From Vibrio maritimus (GTDB lineage: Bacteria; Pseudomonadota; Gammaproteobacteria; Enterobacterales; Vibrionaceae), in assembly GCF_021441885.1 (NCBI RefSeq), contig NZ_CP090439.1, forward strand, positions 1,550,001-1,614,000: a stretch of 64,000 bases of DNA, given 5' to 3'. Shown in pieces: positions 31,553 to 40,383 of the stretch. Position 1 is the stretch's first letter; each line of letters begins with the position of its first letter. The notes under the pieces are model-generated. The model did not search any database. It had not been told where the DNA came from and saw nothing but the letters and a program-made list of their open reading frames with translations. A program made the translations under genes and the position numbers.

Positions 31553-32953
31553 ATGGTTTCGAGCGCTAATGCGACATCGTCAGCTTCGTCTACTGCGAGC
31601 TCAACTTCTTCTAATACGTCGTCACCTATGCAGCTATCACAAGGACCACAGTTTCAAGGAAGACCATCTAAACGAATGCATGTTATGGCCAAGCCGATTG
31701 GTGCTGTGTGCAACATCGATTGCAACTACTGCTATTACCTGAGTAAACAAGATCTACTTGAGTACAAAAAAGGCTGCTCTCCTGAAATGGATGAGGTGAT
31801 GCTTGAGAAGTACATCAAGAATTATATTGAGGGACAAAACACCCCTGAGATTATCTTCTCTTGGCAAGGGGGCGAGCCGACTATGCTTGGTCTCGATTAC
31901 TTCAAGAAAATTGTCGAGTTACAAGCGAAGTATCAGCCTCACGGTGTGAAAATCTCGAATGACCTCCAAACCAATGGCACGCTACTTGATGAGAAATGGT
32001 GCGCGTTTTTGGCAGAGCATAACTTCTTGGTAGGCTTGAGCATCGACGGTCCTCAAATGCTGCATGATGCCTATCGAACCAATCGCGCTGGTCGTGGTAC
32101 GCATAAACAAGTGATGAAAGCGGTCGAACTGCTGCATAAATACAACGTGAGTTTTGCGACGTTAACTTGTGTGAACAATCTAACTAGTAAGAACCCGTTA
32201 GAAGTGTATCGATTTCTTCGTGATGAGGTGCGTTCTCCTCAAATGCAGTTCATTCCTATTGTGGAGCAAAAGACGTTTCGCACCGATGCGCCGCAGACAG
32301 GATCATCAAGCGAGCAGTTAAGACAAGGCGATAAACGTCTTATTCCAGGCAACTCAAACTCAATAATGGAACCTTGGTGTGTGTCGGACGAAGCCTGGGG
32401 CAACTTTCTTATCGCGATTTTTGATGAGTGGGTGCAAAAGGACATAGGCAAAGTTTTTGTTCAGTATTTTGAGGCGAGTGTCGAAACATGGATGGGGCGC
32501 AAGAACCCACTTTGTACTCTAGGCTCGCTATGCGGCAAGGGCTTAGCGATGGAGCCAAATGGTGACGTCTTTAGCTGCGACCACTACGTCTACCCAGAAT
32601 ACAAAATCGGTAACATCGATACTTACAGCCTTGAAGAGATGGCGTACAGCAAGCGACAACAAGAGTTTGGTTTTGCTAAATCACGCACTCTAACGAGTCA
32701 ATGTCAACAATGCGACTATCAGTTCGCTTGTTATGGTGAATGTCCAAAGAACCGATTTATTAAAACGCGCAGTGGTGAGCCAGGGCTTAACTACCTTTGC
32801 GCAGGTTGGAAGAAATTCTTCTCTCACGCTGACAGGGCGTTAGCTTACATACTTCGTGCGACGGGAAATCCAGTGGCTCATGGGAAATACAGTGACCAAA
32901 TGATTCGCACGGCAAACTCAGCGCAAGGCGCGGGTTTTAATCCAAAATTCTAG
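31553..32953 (+). CDS. Anaerobic sulfatase maturase-type radical SAM/SPASM enzyme
   Basis: 466 residues. The motif CNIDCNYC (Cys53, Cys57, Cys60) binds the radical SAM cluster; the C-terminal SPASM domain has CTLGSLCGKG, GDVFSCDHYVYPEYKIGN and CQQCDYQFACYGECPKNR for two more clusters. Family members oxidise a Cys or Ser of a sulfatase to formylglycine without oxygen. Residues 4-25 are a run of Ser, Ala and Thr not found in typical maturases. No sulfatase is in the window. It is divergent from the SUMF1-lipoprotein/phosphatase operon and followed closely by a repeat protein. Confidence 0.92.
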   Translation: MVSSANATSSASSTASSTSSNTSSPMQLSQGPQFQGRPSKRMHVMAKPIGAVCNIDCNYCYYLSKQDLLEYKKGCSPEMDEVMLEKYIKNYIEGQNTPEIIFSWQGGEPTMLGLDYFKKIVELQAKYQPHGVKISNDLQTNGTLLDEKWCAFLAEHNFLVGLSIDGPQMLHDAYRTNRAGRGTHKQVMKAVELLHKYNVSFATLTCVNNLTSKNPLEVYRFLRDEVRSPQMQFIPIVEQKTFRTDAPQTGSSSEQLRQGDKRLIPGNSNSIMEPWCVSDEAWGNFLIAIFDEWVQKDIGKVFVQYFEASVETWMGRKNPLCTLGSLCGKGLAMEPNGDVFSCDHYVYPEYKIGNIDTYSLEEMAYSKRQQEFGFAKSRTLTSQCQQCDYQFACYGECPKNRFIKTRSGEPGLNYLCAGWKKFFSHADRALAYILRATGNPVAHGKYSDQMIRTANSAQGAGFNPKF

Positions 32954-32962
32954 GAGCTAACG

Positions 32963-33982
32963 ATGAAATTGAGACCACTAGTACTAGCAGGCATAGTTGT
33001 TGCCTCAATGAGCCAAGTTGCATTGGCTACCGACACGCAACAGCAAGCACCAATCACAACCACCACTCAAAATCAGGCTGAATCGACCGAGCAGCGCATT
33101 CAAAGACTTTCATACACAGCACAAAATCAGAGTGAGAGTGCAGAGAGGCGCGTGGACGCGTTACATGAGCTTAGCCAGTATCCGAATCAAAACGCGCTGG
33201 TGGCAGTGACCAGATCGCTTAAGGATACTAATGCGGATATTAGAGAGGCTGCCATCGTTGGTGCCAAGCCCTACCAATTTGAGTACCGTTGGAAGTTAGT
33301 CTCGCCTTTGTTATCAGACCCTGAAAAGGCGGTACAAGTGGCTGCCGTTGTAAGTTTGATTCCGGACTTTTCAACGATGACGAAGTCGCAGCAAGAGGCT
33401 ATCAATAAGAATTATCCTACGGCGATTGAGCACCTTTCAAAGCAGCCAGGAAAGCGCAACCAGCTGCTTTTAGCTGATGTCTACCGTTGGCACAAAGAAT
33501 GGGATAAAGCCGAAGCACTATATCAAACACTGCTTGTCGAACCCTCATTATCTACGCAGGCATCTTTGAGCCTATCAGATAATTATCGAGCTCAGTCTCA
33601 AGATCAAAAAGCGCTGGACGTGCTTAATACAGCGATTGCGCAAAACGCTAAATCGGGGCAGTTGCAATACGCGAAAGCGCTAACCTTGGTCCGCATGGAT
33701 GAAAAAGCACAAGCCGCTGTGGCGATTGAGAAAGCAACGACGCTATCGCCAAGTAACAGCTATTACTGGTATTTAAATGGTGTATTACAGGAGCCGTTGG
33801 ACGTAGAAAAAGCAACGGATTCTTTTGAAAAAGCGTATCTAATTTCCGGGGCGCCAGAGCAGCTTTATGCAGTGTGTGACATTTACGTTCGCCATGACCA
33901 TCCTAAAGCAGATGTCTGTTTAGAGGAGTTGGGAAATGTTGCGCCTCCGTATGTCATAGAACAACTTAAGGCTCAAAACTAG
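32963..33982 (+). CDS. Secreted HEAT/TPR repeat protein
   Basis: 339 residues. A signal peptide (about 1-23, ending ALA) is followed by a Gln/Thr-rich stretch, a HEAT-like segment (about 50-150: RRVDALHELSQYPNQNALVAV and ADIREAAIVGA) and then TPR-like helices (about 165-320: KAEALYQTLL, DQKALDVLNTAI, YWYLNGVLQ). It should be a periplasmic scaffold or adaptor. TAGGAG sits before the ATG, nine bases after the maturase-like gene, so it is co-transcribed and probably works with that enzyme or its substrate. Confidence 0.78.
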   Translation: MKLRPLVLAGIVVASMSQVALATDTQQQAPITTTTQNQAESTEQRIQRLSYTAQNQSESAERRVDALHELSQYPNQNALVAVTRSLKDTNADIREAAIVGAKPYQFEYRWKLVSPLLSDPEKAVQVAAVVSLIPDFSTMTKSQQEAINKNYPTAIEHLSKQPGKRNQLLLADVYRWHKEWDKAEALYQTLLVEPSLSTQASLSLSDNYRAQSQDQKALDVLNTAIAQNAKSGQLQYAKALTLVRMDEKAQAAVAIEKATTLSPSNSYYWYLNGVLQEPLDVEKATDSFEKAYLISGAPEQLYAVCDIYVRHDHPKADVCLEELGNVAPPYVIEQLKAQN

Positions 33983-34099
33983 TTGCCGAATGCTTTTTGA
34001 GCGATGTGTAACAAAATAAAAAATTAATTAGAAAAGAGTTGGATAGCGTTCTGATTAAGGGCATCCTGTAGTTAGAAATTTGTTACAGGATGTAGATTT

Positions 34100-35326
34100 A
34101 TGTTGATTGAAGACGGTGTCATTCATATTGATTCTTTTCTAGCGGTGACGATGGGCATTATTGTTCTATTTGTCGGACGCAGACTTAACCAGGTGGTGGG
34201 GTTTCTAAAGGAGTTTAGTATCCCCGAGCCTGTTTCAGGCGGTATTGTATTCTCGGTACTGTTCGCTCTATTCCACATGGCCACGTCTCTTGAAGTGTCG
34301 TTTGATTTAATGGCTCGAGACGTGCTGCTGGTCTATTTCTTTACGACAATAGGTATTAACGCAAGCCTTGGTGACCTCATGAAGGGGGGTAAGCCGCTTA
34401 TCATTCTATTGGTGATCACGGTTGGCTATATGCTTGTACAGAACCTGACGGGTATTACGGTGGCGACGGCATTTGGTCTAGAGCCGGTTGCGGGGCTATT
34501 GAGTGGTACGGTTTCACTGATCGGCGGTCATGGTACAGCAATCGCGTGGGCTCCTAGGATCCAAGAAGAGTTCGGTCTGAATACTGCGATGGAAATTGGT
34601 ATTGCGAGTGCAACCTTTGGTTTGATACTGGCAAGTATCATGGGTGGTCCAATTGCTAAGTTTCTAATTAAACGTCATGATTTGAAGCCCGCTGAGGATC
34701 AAGCGTTAGACGTTGGTGTCGCCGACGATAAACCCGAGCCGAAAATTACCTCTTACGACTTCCTAGACGCCATGTTGGCGATTCACACTTGTATCATTGT
34801 GGGTGTGTTCCTTAATGAGGGTGTTGAATACCTTGGGCTTCAATTGCCGCTATTCGTAACGTGTCTGTTCGCAGGTATTATTCTTTCTAACATCGTACCG
34901 CACAACTATCCGCGCATTACCGGGACTACGTGGCCTGCCAATAAGCCAGCGGTAGCTTTGATTGCGGATATGTCTCTGGGTGCTTTCTTGGCCATGTCCC
35001 TGATGAGTATGCAGCTGTGGACGTTGGTTGATTTGGCTGGACCGATTTTTGCGATATTGGGTGCTCAGTTCATCGTCGCTATTTTGGTGAACCTGTTCAT
35101 CATCTTCCCTGCGATGGGCAAAAACTATGACGCAGCGGTTATCTGTTCGGGTTTTGGTGGCATCTCATTGGGCTCGACACCAACGGCGATGGCAAACATG
35201 TCAGCAGTAGCGCAAAAGTACGGTAACTCGCATCAAGCCTTTATTGTGGTTCCATTGGTTTGCGCATTCTTCATTGATTTGGCTAACGCGTTCATTATCC
35301 CTTACTTTATGGGCGTGCTCGCCTAG
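34100..35326 (+). CDS. gltS: Sodium/glutamate symporter GltS
   Basis: 408 residues with about ten membrane helices in two inverted halves. FSIPEPVSGGIVFSVL in the first half, SGTVSLIGGHGTAIAW and, in the second half, ICSGFGGISLGSTPTAMANM form the paired re-entrant loops of the GltS family. It imports glutamate with sodium across the inner membrane. It is a single-gene unit ending at a strong terminator. Confidence 0.95.
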   Translation: MLIEDGVIHIDSFLAVTMGIIVLFVGRRLNQVVGFLKEFSIPEPVSGGIVFSVLFALFHMATSLEVSFDLMARDVLLVYFFTTIGINASLGDLMKGGKPLIILLVITVGYMLVQNLTGITVATAFGLEPVAGLLSGTVSLIGGHGTAIAWAPRIQEEFGLNTAMEIGIASATFGLILASIMGGPIAKFLIKRHDLKPAEDQALDVGVADDKPEPKITSYDFLDAMLAIHTCIIVGVFLNEGVEYLGLQLPLFVTCLFAGIILSNIVPHNYPRITGTTWPANKPAVALIADMSLGAFLAMSLMSMQLWTLVDLAGPIFAILGAQFIVAILVNLFIIFPAMGKNYDAAVICSGFGGISLGSTPTAMANMSAVAQKYGNSHQAFIVVPLVCAFFIDLANAFIIPYFMGVLA

Positions 35327-35347
35327 TTCTAGAATGAGTTGTGAAAG

Positions 35348-35377
35348 AAAAAGACGCCTAGAAAGGCGTCTTTTTTT
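35348..35377. terminator. Bidirectional terminator between gltS and the TetR gene
   Basis: AAAAAGACGCC-TAGAAA-GGCGTCTTTTT, stem of 11 bp with T-runs on both strands, ideally placed between convergent genes. Confidence 0.93.
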
Positions 35378-35954
35378 ATGCGCTTTTTAAGTATTGGAGC
35401 AGCACTTGTGTGGCGGTATCAATTTCTTGATAGCGTTTTGCTTTGCCAAGTACTCGCATCCCTTGCATCTGGCAGAGAACGAACTGTCCCAGTGACTCAG
35501 CATCTAGTTTTAGGCTTATCTGGGACTGGTGTTGGGCACTCTTAACTGCTTCTACTATTGCCGTTTGTAGGGTGTTGAATAGCGCATCGCTGCGCTTTAA
35601 GACTTCTTGATTCTCGCCGGCATGTTCGACCACGGCATTCTGAATAAAGCAGCCACACGTATTCTCTTTTTGCTTTTCAGCAAAGCCTACTAAGAAGGTT
35701 TCCAGCGTATCTATACCCGCATCTCTAGCTCGCAAAGGCTCTAATTTAGGAAAGGAGATCGAACTTAGGTAGTTGTCGAGAGCTTGATAATACAGAGTCT
35801 CCTTATCACCAAAGGTGTTGTACAAGCTAAAGCGATTGATCTCGAGCGTTTCAGTTAGGTCGTTAATGGAGGTATTGGCAAAGCCCTTGCTCCAGAACAG
35901 AGCCATCGCCTGCTCAAGCTTTTCTTGTTTACAAAAGTTAGCTTTTCTTGCCAT
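35376..35954 (-). CDS. TetR/AcrR-family transcriptional repressor
   Basis: 192 residues when started at the ATG at 35954 (MARKANFCKQ), the normal beginning of this subfamily; ATG codons at 35978 and 36017 would extend it by 8 and 21 residues. The helix-turn-helix spans about residues 10-50 (ALFWSKGFANTSINDLTE and RFSLYNTFGDKETLY), as in TetR proteins, followed by a helical ligand domain with CGCFIQNAV. It is divergent from the glutathione transferase gene and two near-identical operator-like sequences lie between them. Confidence 0.9.
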   Translation of the reverse strand: MARKANFCKQEKLEQAMALFWSKGFANTSINDLTETLEINRFSLYNTFGDKETLYYQALDNYLSSISFPKLEPLRARDAGIDTLETFLVGFAEKQKENTCGCFIQNAVVEHAGENQEVLKRSDALFNTLQTAIVEAVKSAQHQSQISLKLDAESLGQFVLCQMQGMRVLGKAKRYQEIDTATQVLLQYLKSA

Positions 35955-36045
35955 ACAAACCCCAGATAAAACGTTCATTTCATTACTGCCCAACTGCAGC
36001 TCGTATTGTACAAGCATACTGAGCAGAAACGGAAATTAATTCTTG

Positions 36046-36058
36046 ACCGATCGTTTAG
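36046..36058. promoter_or_regulatory. Operator copy 1 of the TetR/GST divergon
   Basis: ACCGATCGTTTAG, the reverse complement of the core of the second copy at 36077-36092. A repeat in inverse orientation this close to a TetR gene is typical of autoregulated repressor sites. Confidence 0.65.
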
Positions 36059-36076
36059 TTATTGCATAGAGTATAT

Positions 36077-36092
36077 CTAAACGATCGGTTAG
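36077..36092. promoter_or_regulatory. Operator copy 2 of the TetR/GST divergon
   Basis: CTAAACGATCGGTTAG, a near-perfect 16-bp palindrome (one mismatched pair), 17 bases before the transferase ATG, where a bound repressor would block transcription. Confidence 0.75.
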
Positions 36093-36108
36093 ATAAAAGG
36101 GACAAACC

Positions 36109-36726
36109 ATGAAATTGTACGAACAAGCGGCGACGGTAAGCTGTAAACGCCTTAACCTTTTCTTGAGTGAAATCGGTGTTACGGATTTGGAGCGTGTCGA
36201 AATTAACGTTAGGGAAGGGGATAACCTAGATCAGGGTTACCAAGACAAAAGCGTGAACGGTAAAGTGCCTTTGCTAGAGCTTGATGATGGTACGCACTTA
36301 AGTGAAACCGTGGCTATCAGTCGCTATTTTGATGAAATCACACCGAATGACTTGAACCTGTTTGGCCAGAATACGGTAGAGCGCGCTAAGGTAGAAATGT
36401 GGAACCGCATCGTTGAAATCGATGGTATTCAAAATGCGTTTCAAGCATTCAGAAACTTAACTGGCTTATACAGCGACCGAGAAAACTGTGTTGAGGATTG
36501 GGGTAAAGAAGCGAAGCACAGAGTGGAACTGTTTTTACCGAAATTAGACAAGCAACTCGGGCAGTCAAGCTACGTAGCAACAGAGAATTATAGTATCGCT
36601 GATATCAGCGCTTATATCCTTGTAGTAGTTGCGGTCAATGCACTGAAGATTGAAGTGTTTGAATCTAATCAGAACATCAAAAGTTGGTTTGATAAAGTGT
36701 CAACCAGACCTGCTTTACAAGGTTAA
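36109..36726 (+). CDS. Glutathione S-transferase family protein
   Basis: 205 residues. An N-terminal thioredoxin-like domain (1-80) has KLYEQAATVSCKRLNLFL and the glutathione-binding GKVPLLELDDGTHLSETVAI; a helical C-terminal domain (90-205) has NYSIADISAYILV with the conserved Asp. It should conjugate glutathione to an electrophile in the cytosol. It is probably repressed by the divergent TetR protein through the duplicated operator. It ends at a stem-loop terminator. Confidence 0.92.
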   Translation: MKLYEQAATVSCKRLNLFLSEIGVTDLERVEINVREGDNLDQGYQDKSVNGKVPLLELDDGTHLSETVAISRYFDEITPNDLNLFGQNTVERAKVEMWNRIVEIDGIQNAFQAFRNLTGLYSDRENCVEDWGKEAKHRVELFLPKLDKQLGQSSYVATENYSIADISAYILVVVAVNALKIEVFESNQNIKSWFDKVSTRPALQG

Positions 36727-36744
36727 GTCGTCGAGCTATATGAT

Positions 36745-36775
36745 AGGGGAGTCGGTTATCGGCTCCCCTTGTATT
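36745..36775 (+). terminator. Terminator after the glutathione transferase gene
   Basis: AGGGGAGTC-GGTTATC-GGCTCCCCT, a 9-bp stem with one G-T pair, followed by TTGTATTT, 18 bases after the stop codon. Confidence 0.8.
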
Positions 36776-36831
36776 TGAAATTTCTCAGCTTTTCACTAGG
36801 TTTAATGTATACATCTAGTGGAGAGTATCGA

Positions 36832-37524
36832 GTGACTCAAAAGAAAATCCTAATGGTCCTGACATCGCATCGTCGTATGGGTGATACCAACGAAGAAACA
36901 GGATTTTGGTTAGAAGAGTTTGCCGCCCCGTATTATGTTTTTAAAGACGCGGGTCTTCATATCACATTGTGTTCTCCTGCTGGTGGTCACCCTCCCATCG
37001 ATCCCAAGAGCCAAAACGAAGACTATCAAACAGAAGCGACAAAACGCTTTGAAAATGATGATGTCGCGAAAACACATCTATCGCACACCTTGAGGCTAGT
37101 CGAAGTCCGCGCAAGCGATTATGACGCCATATTCTTCCCTGGTGGACATGGACCTCTTTGGGATCTTACCTGCGATCCTGACTCCGTAACTTTGATTGAT
37201 GATTTCTACAGCGATGATAAACCCATTGGGGCAGTATGCCATGCTTCCGGCGTGTTGATTAATGCCGCTAATGAAGACGAAACGCCTATGGTTAAAGGTC
37301 GTCAAGTAACCGGGTTTAGCAACTCAGAAGAGGCCGCTGTCGGTCTTTCTGATGTGGTTCCATTCTCTCTCGAGGATGAGCTGGTAAAACTCGGTGCATC
37401 GTATTCCAAAGCGGAAGATTGGGCAGAATATGTTGTGATTGATGACAAGCTGGTCACTGGTCAAAACCCCGCTAGCTCAAGAGCCGCTGCGCAAGCAATT
37501 CTAAGCTTGATAGACAATAATTAG
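36832..37524 (+). CDS. DJ-1/PfpI-family protein (Hsp31-like glyoxalase or deglycase group)
   Basis: 230 residues from a GTG at 36832 with GGAGAG seven bases ahead; an ATG at 36805 and a TTG inside the preceding terminator are weaker choices. The catalytic elbow KPIGAVCHASGVL holds the nucleophile Cys, with a Glu in ETGFWLEEFAAPY and FFPGGHGPLWDL as further class signatures. Hsp31-type members remove methylglyoxal or act as chaperones. It follows the transferase terminator, so it has its own promoter, although both neighbours deal with electrophiles. Confidence 0.87.
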   Translation: MTQKKILMVLTSHRRMGDTNEETGFWLEEFAAPYYVFKDAGLHITLCSPAGGHPPIDPKSQNEDYQTEATKRFENDDVAKTHLSHTLRLVEVRASDYDAIFFPGGHGPLWDLTCDPDSVTLIDDFYSDDKPIGAVCHASGVLINAANEDETPMVKGRQVTGFSNSEEAAVGLSDVVPFSLEDELVKLGASYSKAEDWAEYVVIDDKLVTGQNPASSRAAAQAILSLIDNN

Positions 37525-37654
37525 ACTTCTACACATAGTGTGACGACGCTAGCGATACCATGAAATAACCGCGCTTATCTGACAAATTTCTGACATTGTC
37601 ATAGATTGTTAATCATTGAATGCTATCAGTAATTACAATAAGTGGAAGAAATAG

Positions 37655-38224
37655 ATGTCTACCAAAACTGAACGTGAAAAAATGCTTGCTGGCGAACCTT
37701 ATCTAGCATGGGATGAGGAGTTGCTGGCTTCACGAGTCCAATGTCGTCACACTCTCAAAAAGCTAAACGATAGTATCCCTAACACACCAGAGTGGAAAGA
37801 AGCGCAAGAAGCCTTGATTCCCAACAGAAAGGGGAGTCTCTATCTAGAGCCGCCATTTCGCTGCGACTATGGTGAGAATATTCACGTTGGTGAAAACTTT
37901 TACGCCAACTTTAACTGCGTCATCCTAGACGTTAATGTGGTTGAGATTGGTGATAACGTGTTGTTTGCGCCGAATGTGCAGATTTATACCGCGGGACATC
38001 CACTCGATGTGAAAGGTCGAGTTGAAGATGAAGTTGAGTTCGGGTTACCAATTAAGATAGGTAATAACGTCTGGATTGGCGGTGGCGCGATCGTTTGTCC
38101 TGGTGTGACCATTGGCGATAATGCCGTGATCGGTGCTGGAAGCGTGGTGACCAAAGACATTCCAGCAAATAGTTTAGCGGTAGGTAATCCATGTCGCGTC
38201 ATTAAACAGATTGATAATGACTAG
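37655..38224 (+). CDS. maa: Maltose/sugar O-acetyltransferase
   Basis: 189 residues, very like E. coli Maa (183). EREKMLAGEPYLAWDEEL opens a helical cap; PPFRCDYGENIHVG and YTAGHPLD with the catalytic His lead into a left-handed beta-helix of hexapeptide repeats (GNNVWIGGGAIVCPGVTIGD by pieces), ending KDIPANSLAVGNPCRVI. The enzyme transfers acetyl from acetyl-CoA to glucose, maltose or other sugars. It is monocistronic. Confidence 0.93.
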   Translation: MSTKTEREKMLAGEPYLAWDEELLASRVQCRHTLKKLNDSIPNTPEWKEAQEALIPNRKGSLYLEPPFRCDYGENIHVGENFYANFNCVILDVNVVEIGDNVLFAPNVQIYTAGHPLDVKGRVEDEVEFGLPIKIGNNVWIGGGAIVCPGVTIGDNAVIGAGSVVTKDIPANSLAVGNPCRVIKQIDND

Positions 38225-38467
38225 CGCGTTTTAAACGCTTCTTCACGTCTGCATTTCCATACATAGTTCGTCTAACTGTCATAATGTTAGGCGACTATGC
38301 TCTCCAAGTTACTGTCTCAAAGACGATTAGTTTCTAGTGCGTCAAAAAAATGTTGTTAAAACAGCAAGTTTTTGACGTTTTGTTTGATGTTGGTTCCATT
38401 AAATTTTATCATGTTTTCCTTACTTATCGATATTGACTGTTAGAAGTTAGGCTAGGCGTTACGTTTT

Positions 38468-40090
38468 ATGGAATTTGAGTTGTCGTTGGGATTGATGGAA
38501 TCAGCACTGAAAAGCGCTTCGGTTGCCGTCATTATTACTGATGACACTGCATGCATTCAGTACGTCAATGAACAGTTCACTCGACTGACTGGTTATACTC
38601 GCGAAGAAGTCATTGGCAGAAACCCTAAGCTCCTCAAGTCGGGACAAACCTCTTCTGCCACCTACCAAGATATGTGGTCTAAGCTTGTAACCGGTAAGGA
38701 TTGGCATGGTGAGTTGGTAAACAGAAAGAAAAATGGCTCTCTGTTTATCGAGCATGCCCACATCAGTCCTTTCGACTACCTTGGACAGTCTTATTACATT
38801 GCGGTTAAGCGAGATGTAACGTCAGAGAAGCACCTAACGGATAGACTCAGTGATCTCGCCTATTTTGATGCCCTTACCAGACTTCCCAATAGAACGTCTT
38901 TCTTTGAGCACCTGCAACGTTTCTTAGTAGATGAGCAATCTACCAACCATCCATATTCGCTACTGTTGATCGACCTTAATGAGTTTAAGTCTATCAATGA
39001 CAGCAAAGGGCACGACTTTGGAGATCTGTTCCTGCAAAACGTGGCCAAGCGCTTTAAAACAGCTGTTGGTGACAATGGTTTGGTCGCGCGTTTGGGAGGC
39101 GATGAGTTTGTTGCCTTGCTCCCTAACTGTGGAAAAAAGCGCGCAGAACACTATGCACAACATATTGTAGATGCGATTGCCTTTATTGAAGTGGGCAACA
39201 AGTCCGAGCGTGGCTCAGCCTCTGTTGGGATTACAACGAATGTAAGTAGGACGATTCCTACCAGTTTGCTACTTAAGCAAGCTGACCTCGCGATGTACCG
39301 TGCCAAACAATGTCAAACGACTTGGATGAGTTACGATGAAGCGATGGGTGAGCAGTGGGGACGCAAAACTGCGATGGCGCAACGTCTTGCTCAAGCCATA
39401 GAATCGCACAAGCTCGAGGTGAGCTTTTTGCCCGTCATCGATCTGGATCTAAAAAACGTCGTTGCGTACAAGAGCCGCCTTGAGTGGAGTGATGCGATGT
39501 TTGGTGAGGTCGATAGATTCGAGTTCATTCCTATTGCAGAAGAAACTCAGCTGATACGCAAGCTTAATCTATTTACTATCGAACAAGCCTGTAAGTACGC
39601 TTCAGTTGGCGAGCTAAAAACTGTCGCGGTTAAGGTATCCTCGAAGAACTTCGGACATGGACTCTTTACTCAAGAAGTGACCGATATTCTCGAAAAGTAT
39701 CACTTACCACCTCGCTGCCTAGTGCTAGAAGTATTTGAAGACATGCTCTCGAAGAAACGCTGTGTCGATGAGCTCTATCAGCTTGTCGAACTAGGTTGTC
39801 AGATAACCGTGGCAGATTTTGGAATGGGGCATATTTCCATTTCCGAGCTACGTGAGCTGCCAATACAAAAGCTTAAGGTTGGTGCTCAGCTAGTTGCTGA
39901 AATCGCGCAAGACAAATCAGTCGAGCAGGTTGCAAAAGCCATCGTTAGCTTAGCTAAAGTACTGAATATAGAGACAATTGCTGAAGGCGTCGAGACCGAA
40001 GGGCAACTAGAATCGCTGAAACTTATTGGTTGTCATTTTGCTTCAGGACCGCATATCTCATCTTGTATGAAAGTGGAACACGCCGTTTAA
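38468..40090 (+). CDS. PAS-GGDEF-EAL protein with intact GGDEF and degenerate EAL
   Basis: 540 residues. A PAS domain (about 12-120, TRLTGYTREEVIGRNPKLLKSG) is followed by a GGDEF domain (about 130-290) with the intact motif GGDEF at 210-214 and a preceding RxxD-like segment, so it can make c-di-GMP. The EAL domain (300-535) is degenerate: the EAL signature reads SRL in YKSRLEWSD and the DDFGTG loop reads ADFGMG, so phosphodiesterase activity is unlikely. It is probably a c-di-GMP synthase with a sensory PAS and a pseudo-EAL. It is a single-gene unit with an unusual start, no good ribosome binding site. Confidence 0.92.
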   Translation: MEFELSLGLMESALKSASVAVIITDDTACIQYVNEQFTRLTGYTREEVIGRNPKLLKSGQTSSATYQDMWSKLVTGKDWHGELVNRKKNGSLFIEHAHISPFDYLGQSYYIAVKRDVTSEKHLTDRLSDLAYFDALTRLPNRTSFFEHLQRFLVDEQSTNHPYSLLLIDLNEFKSINDSKGHDFGDLFLQNVAKRFKTAVGDNGLVARLGGDEFVALLPNCGKKRAEHYAQHIVDAIAFIEVGNKSERGSASVGITTNVSRTIPTSLLLKQADLAMYRAKQCQTTWMSYDEAMGEQWGRKTAMAQRLAQAIESHKLEVSFLPVIDLDLKNVVAYKSRLEWSDAMFGEVDRFEFIPIAEETQLIRKLNLFTIEQACKYASVGELKTVAVKVSSKNFGHGLFTQEVTDILEKYHLPPRCLVLEVFEDMLSKKRCVDELYQLVELGCQITVADFGMGHISISELRELPIQKLKVGAQLVAEIAQDKSVEQVAKAIVSLAKVLNIETIAEGVETEGQLESLKLIGCHFASGPHISSCMKVEHAV

Positions 40091-40189
40091 TCAACGTGAT
40101 GCTTATCTAGCCAATCCGTTTGATTAGTTCTTCTTTTATTTCTTCCCCAAGACACTCTATTTACAATTTGAGACTTTTCACGAAAAACG

Positions 40190-40207
40190 CATCGAAACGT
40201 TTCGATG
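40190..40207. promoter_or_regulatory. RbsR operator copy 1
   Basis: CATCGAAACGTTTCGATG, a perfect 18-bp palindrome typical of LacI-family sites (central CG). It is 177 bases before the rbsD start. Confidence 0.85.
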
Positions 40208-40272
40208 AGGCGATCTGAGTCACACTTAAATGCAACTTGCATCGATCTTTACTCAGACTACGCTAGGATTGT

Positions 40273-40290
40273 CATCGAAACGTTTCGATG
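40273..40290. promoter_or_regulatory. RbsR operator copy 2
   Basis: The same perfect 18-bp palindrome as at 40190, 83 bases further on and about 94 bases before rbsD. The spacing is close to eight helical turns, so both sites lie on one face and could support DNA looping by RbsR. Confidence 0.87.
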
Positions 40291-40383
40291 ATTGTTTTAT
40301 CAACAAAAGATAACAGCAAAGTGACCAAGAATTTTTATCAAGCCCTACAGTCTCGATAAAGCCGCATGAAGCAGGTACTAACA

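Noticed and set aside
36769..36831. Earlier starts for the DJ-1 family gene
   Set aside because: The TTG start lies in the transferase terminator, and the GTG at 36832 has a much better ribosome binding site.
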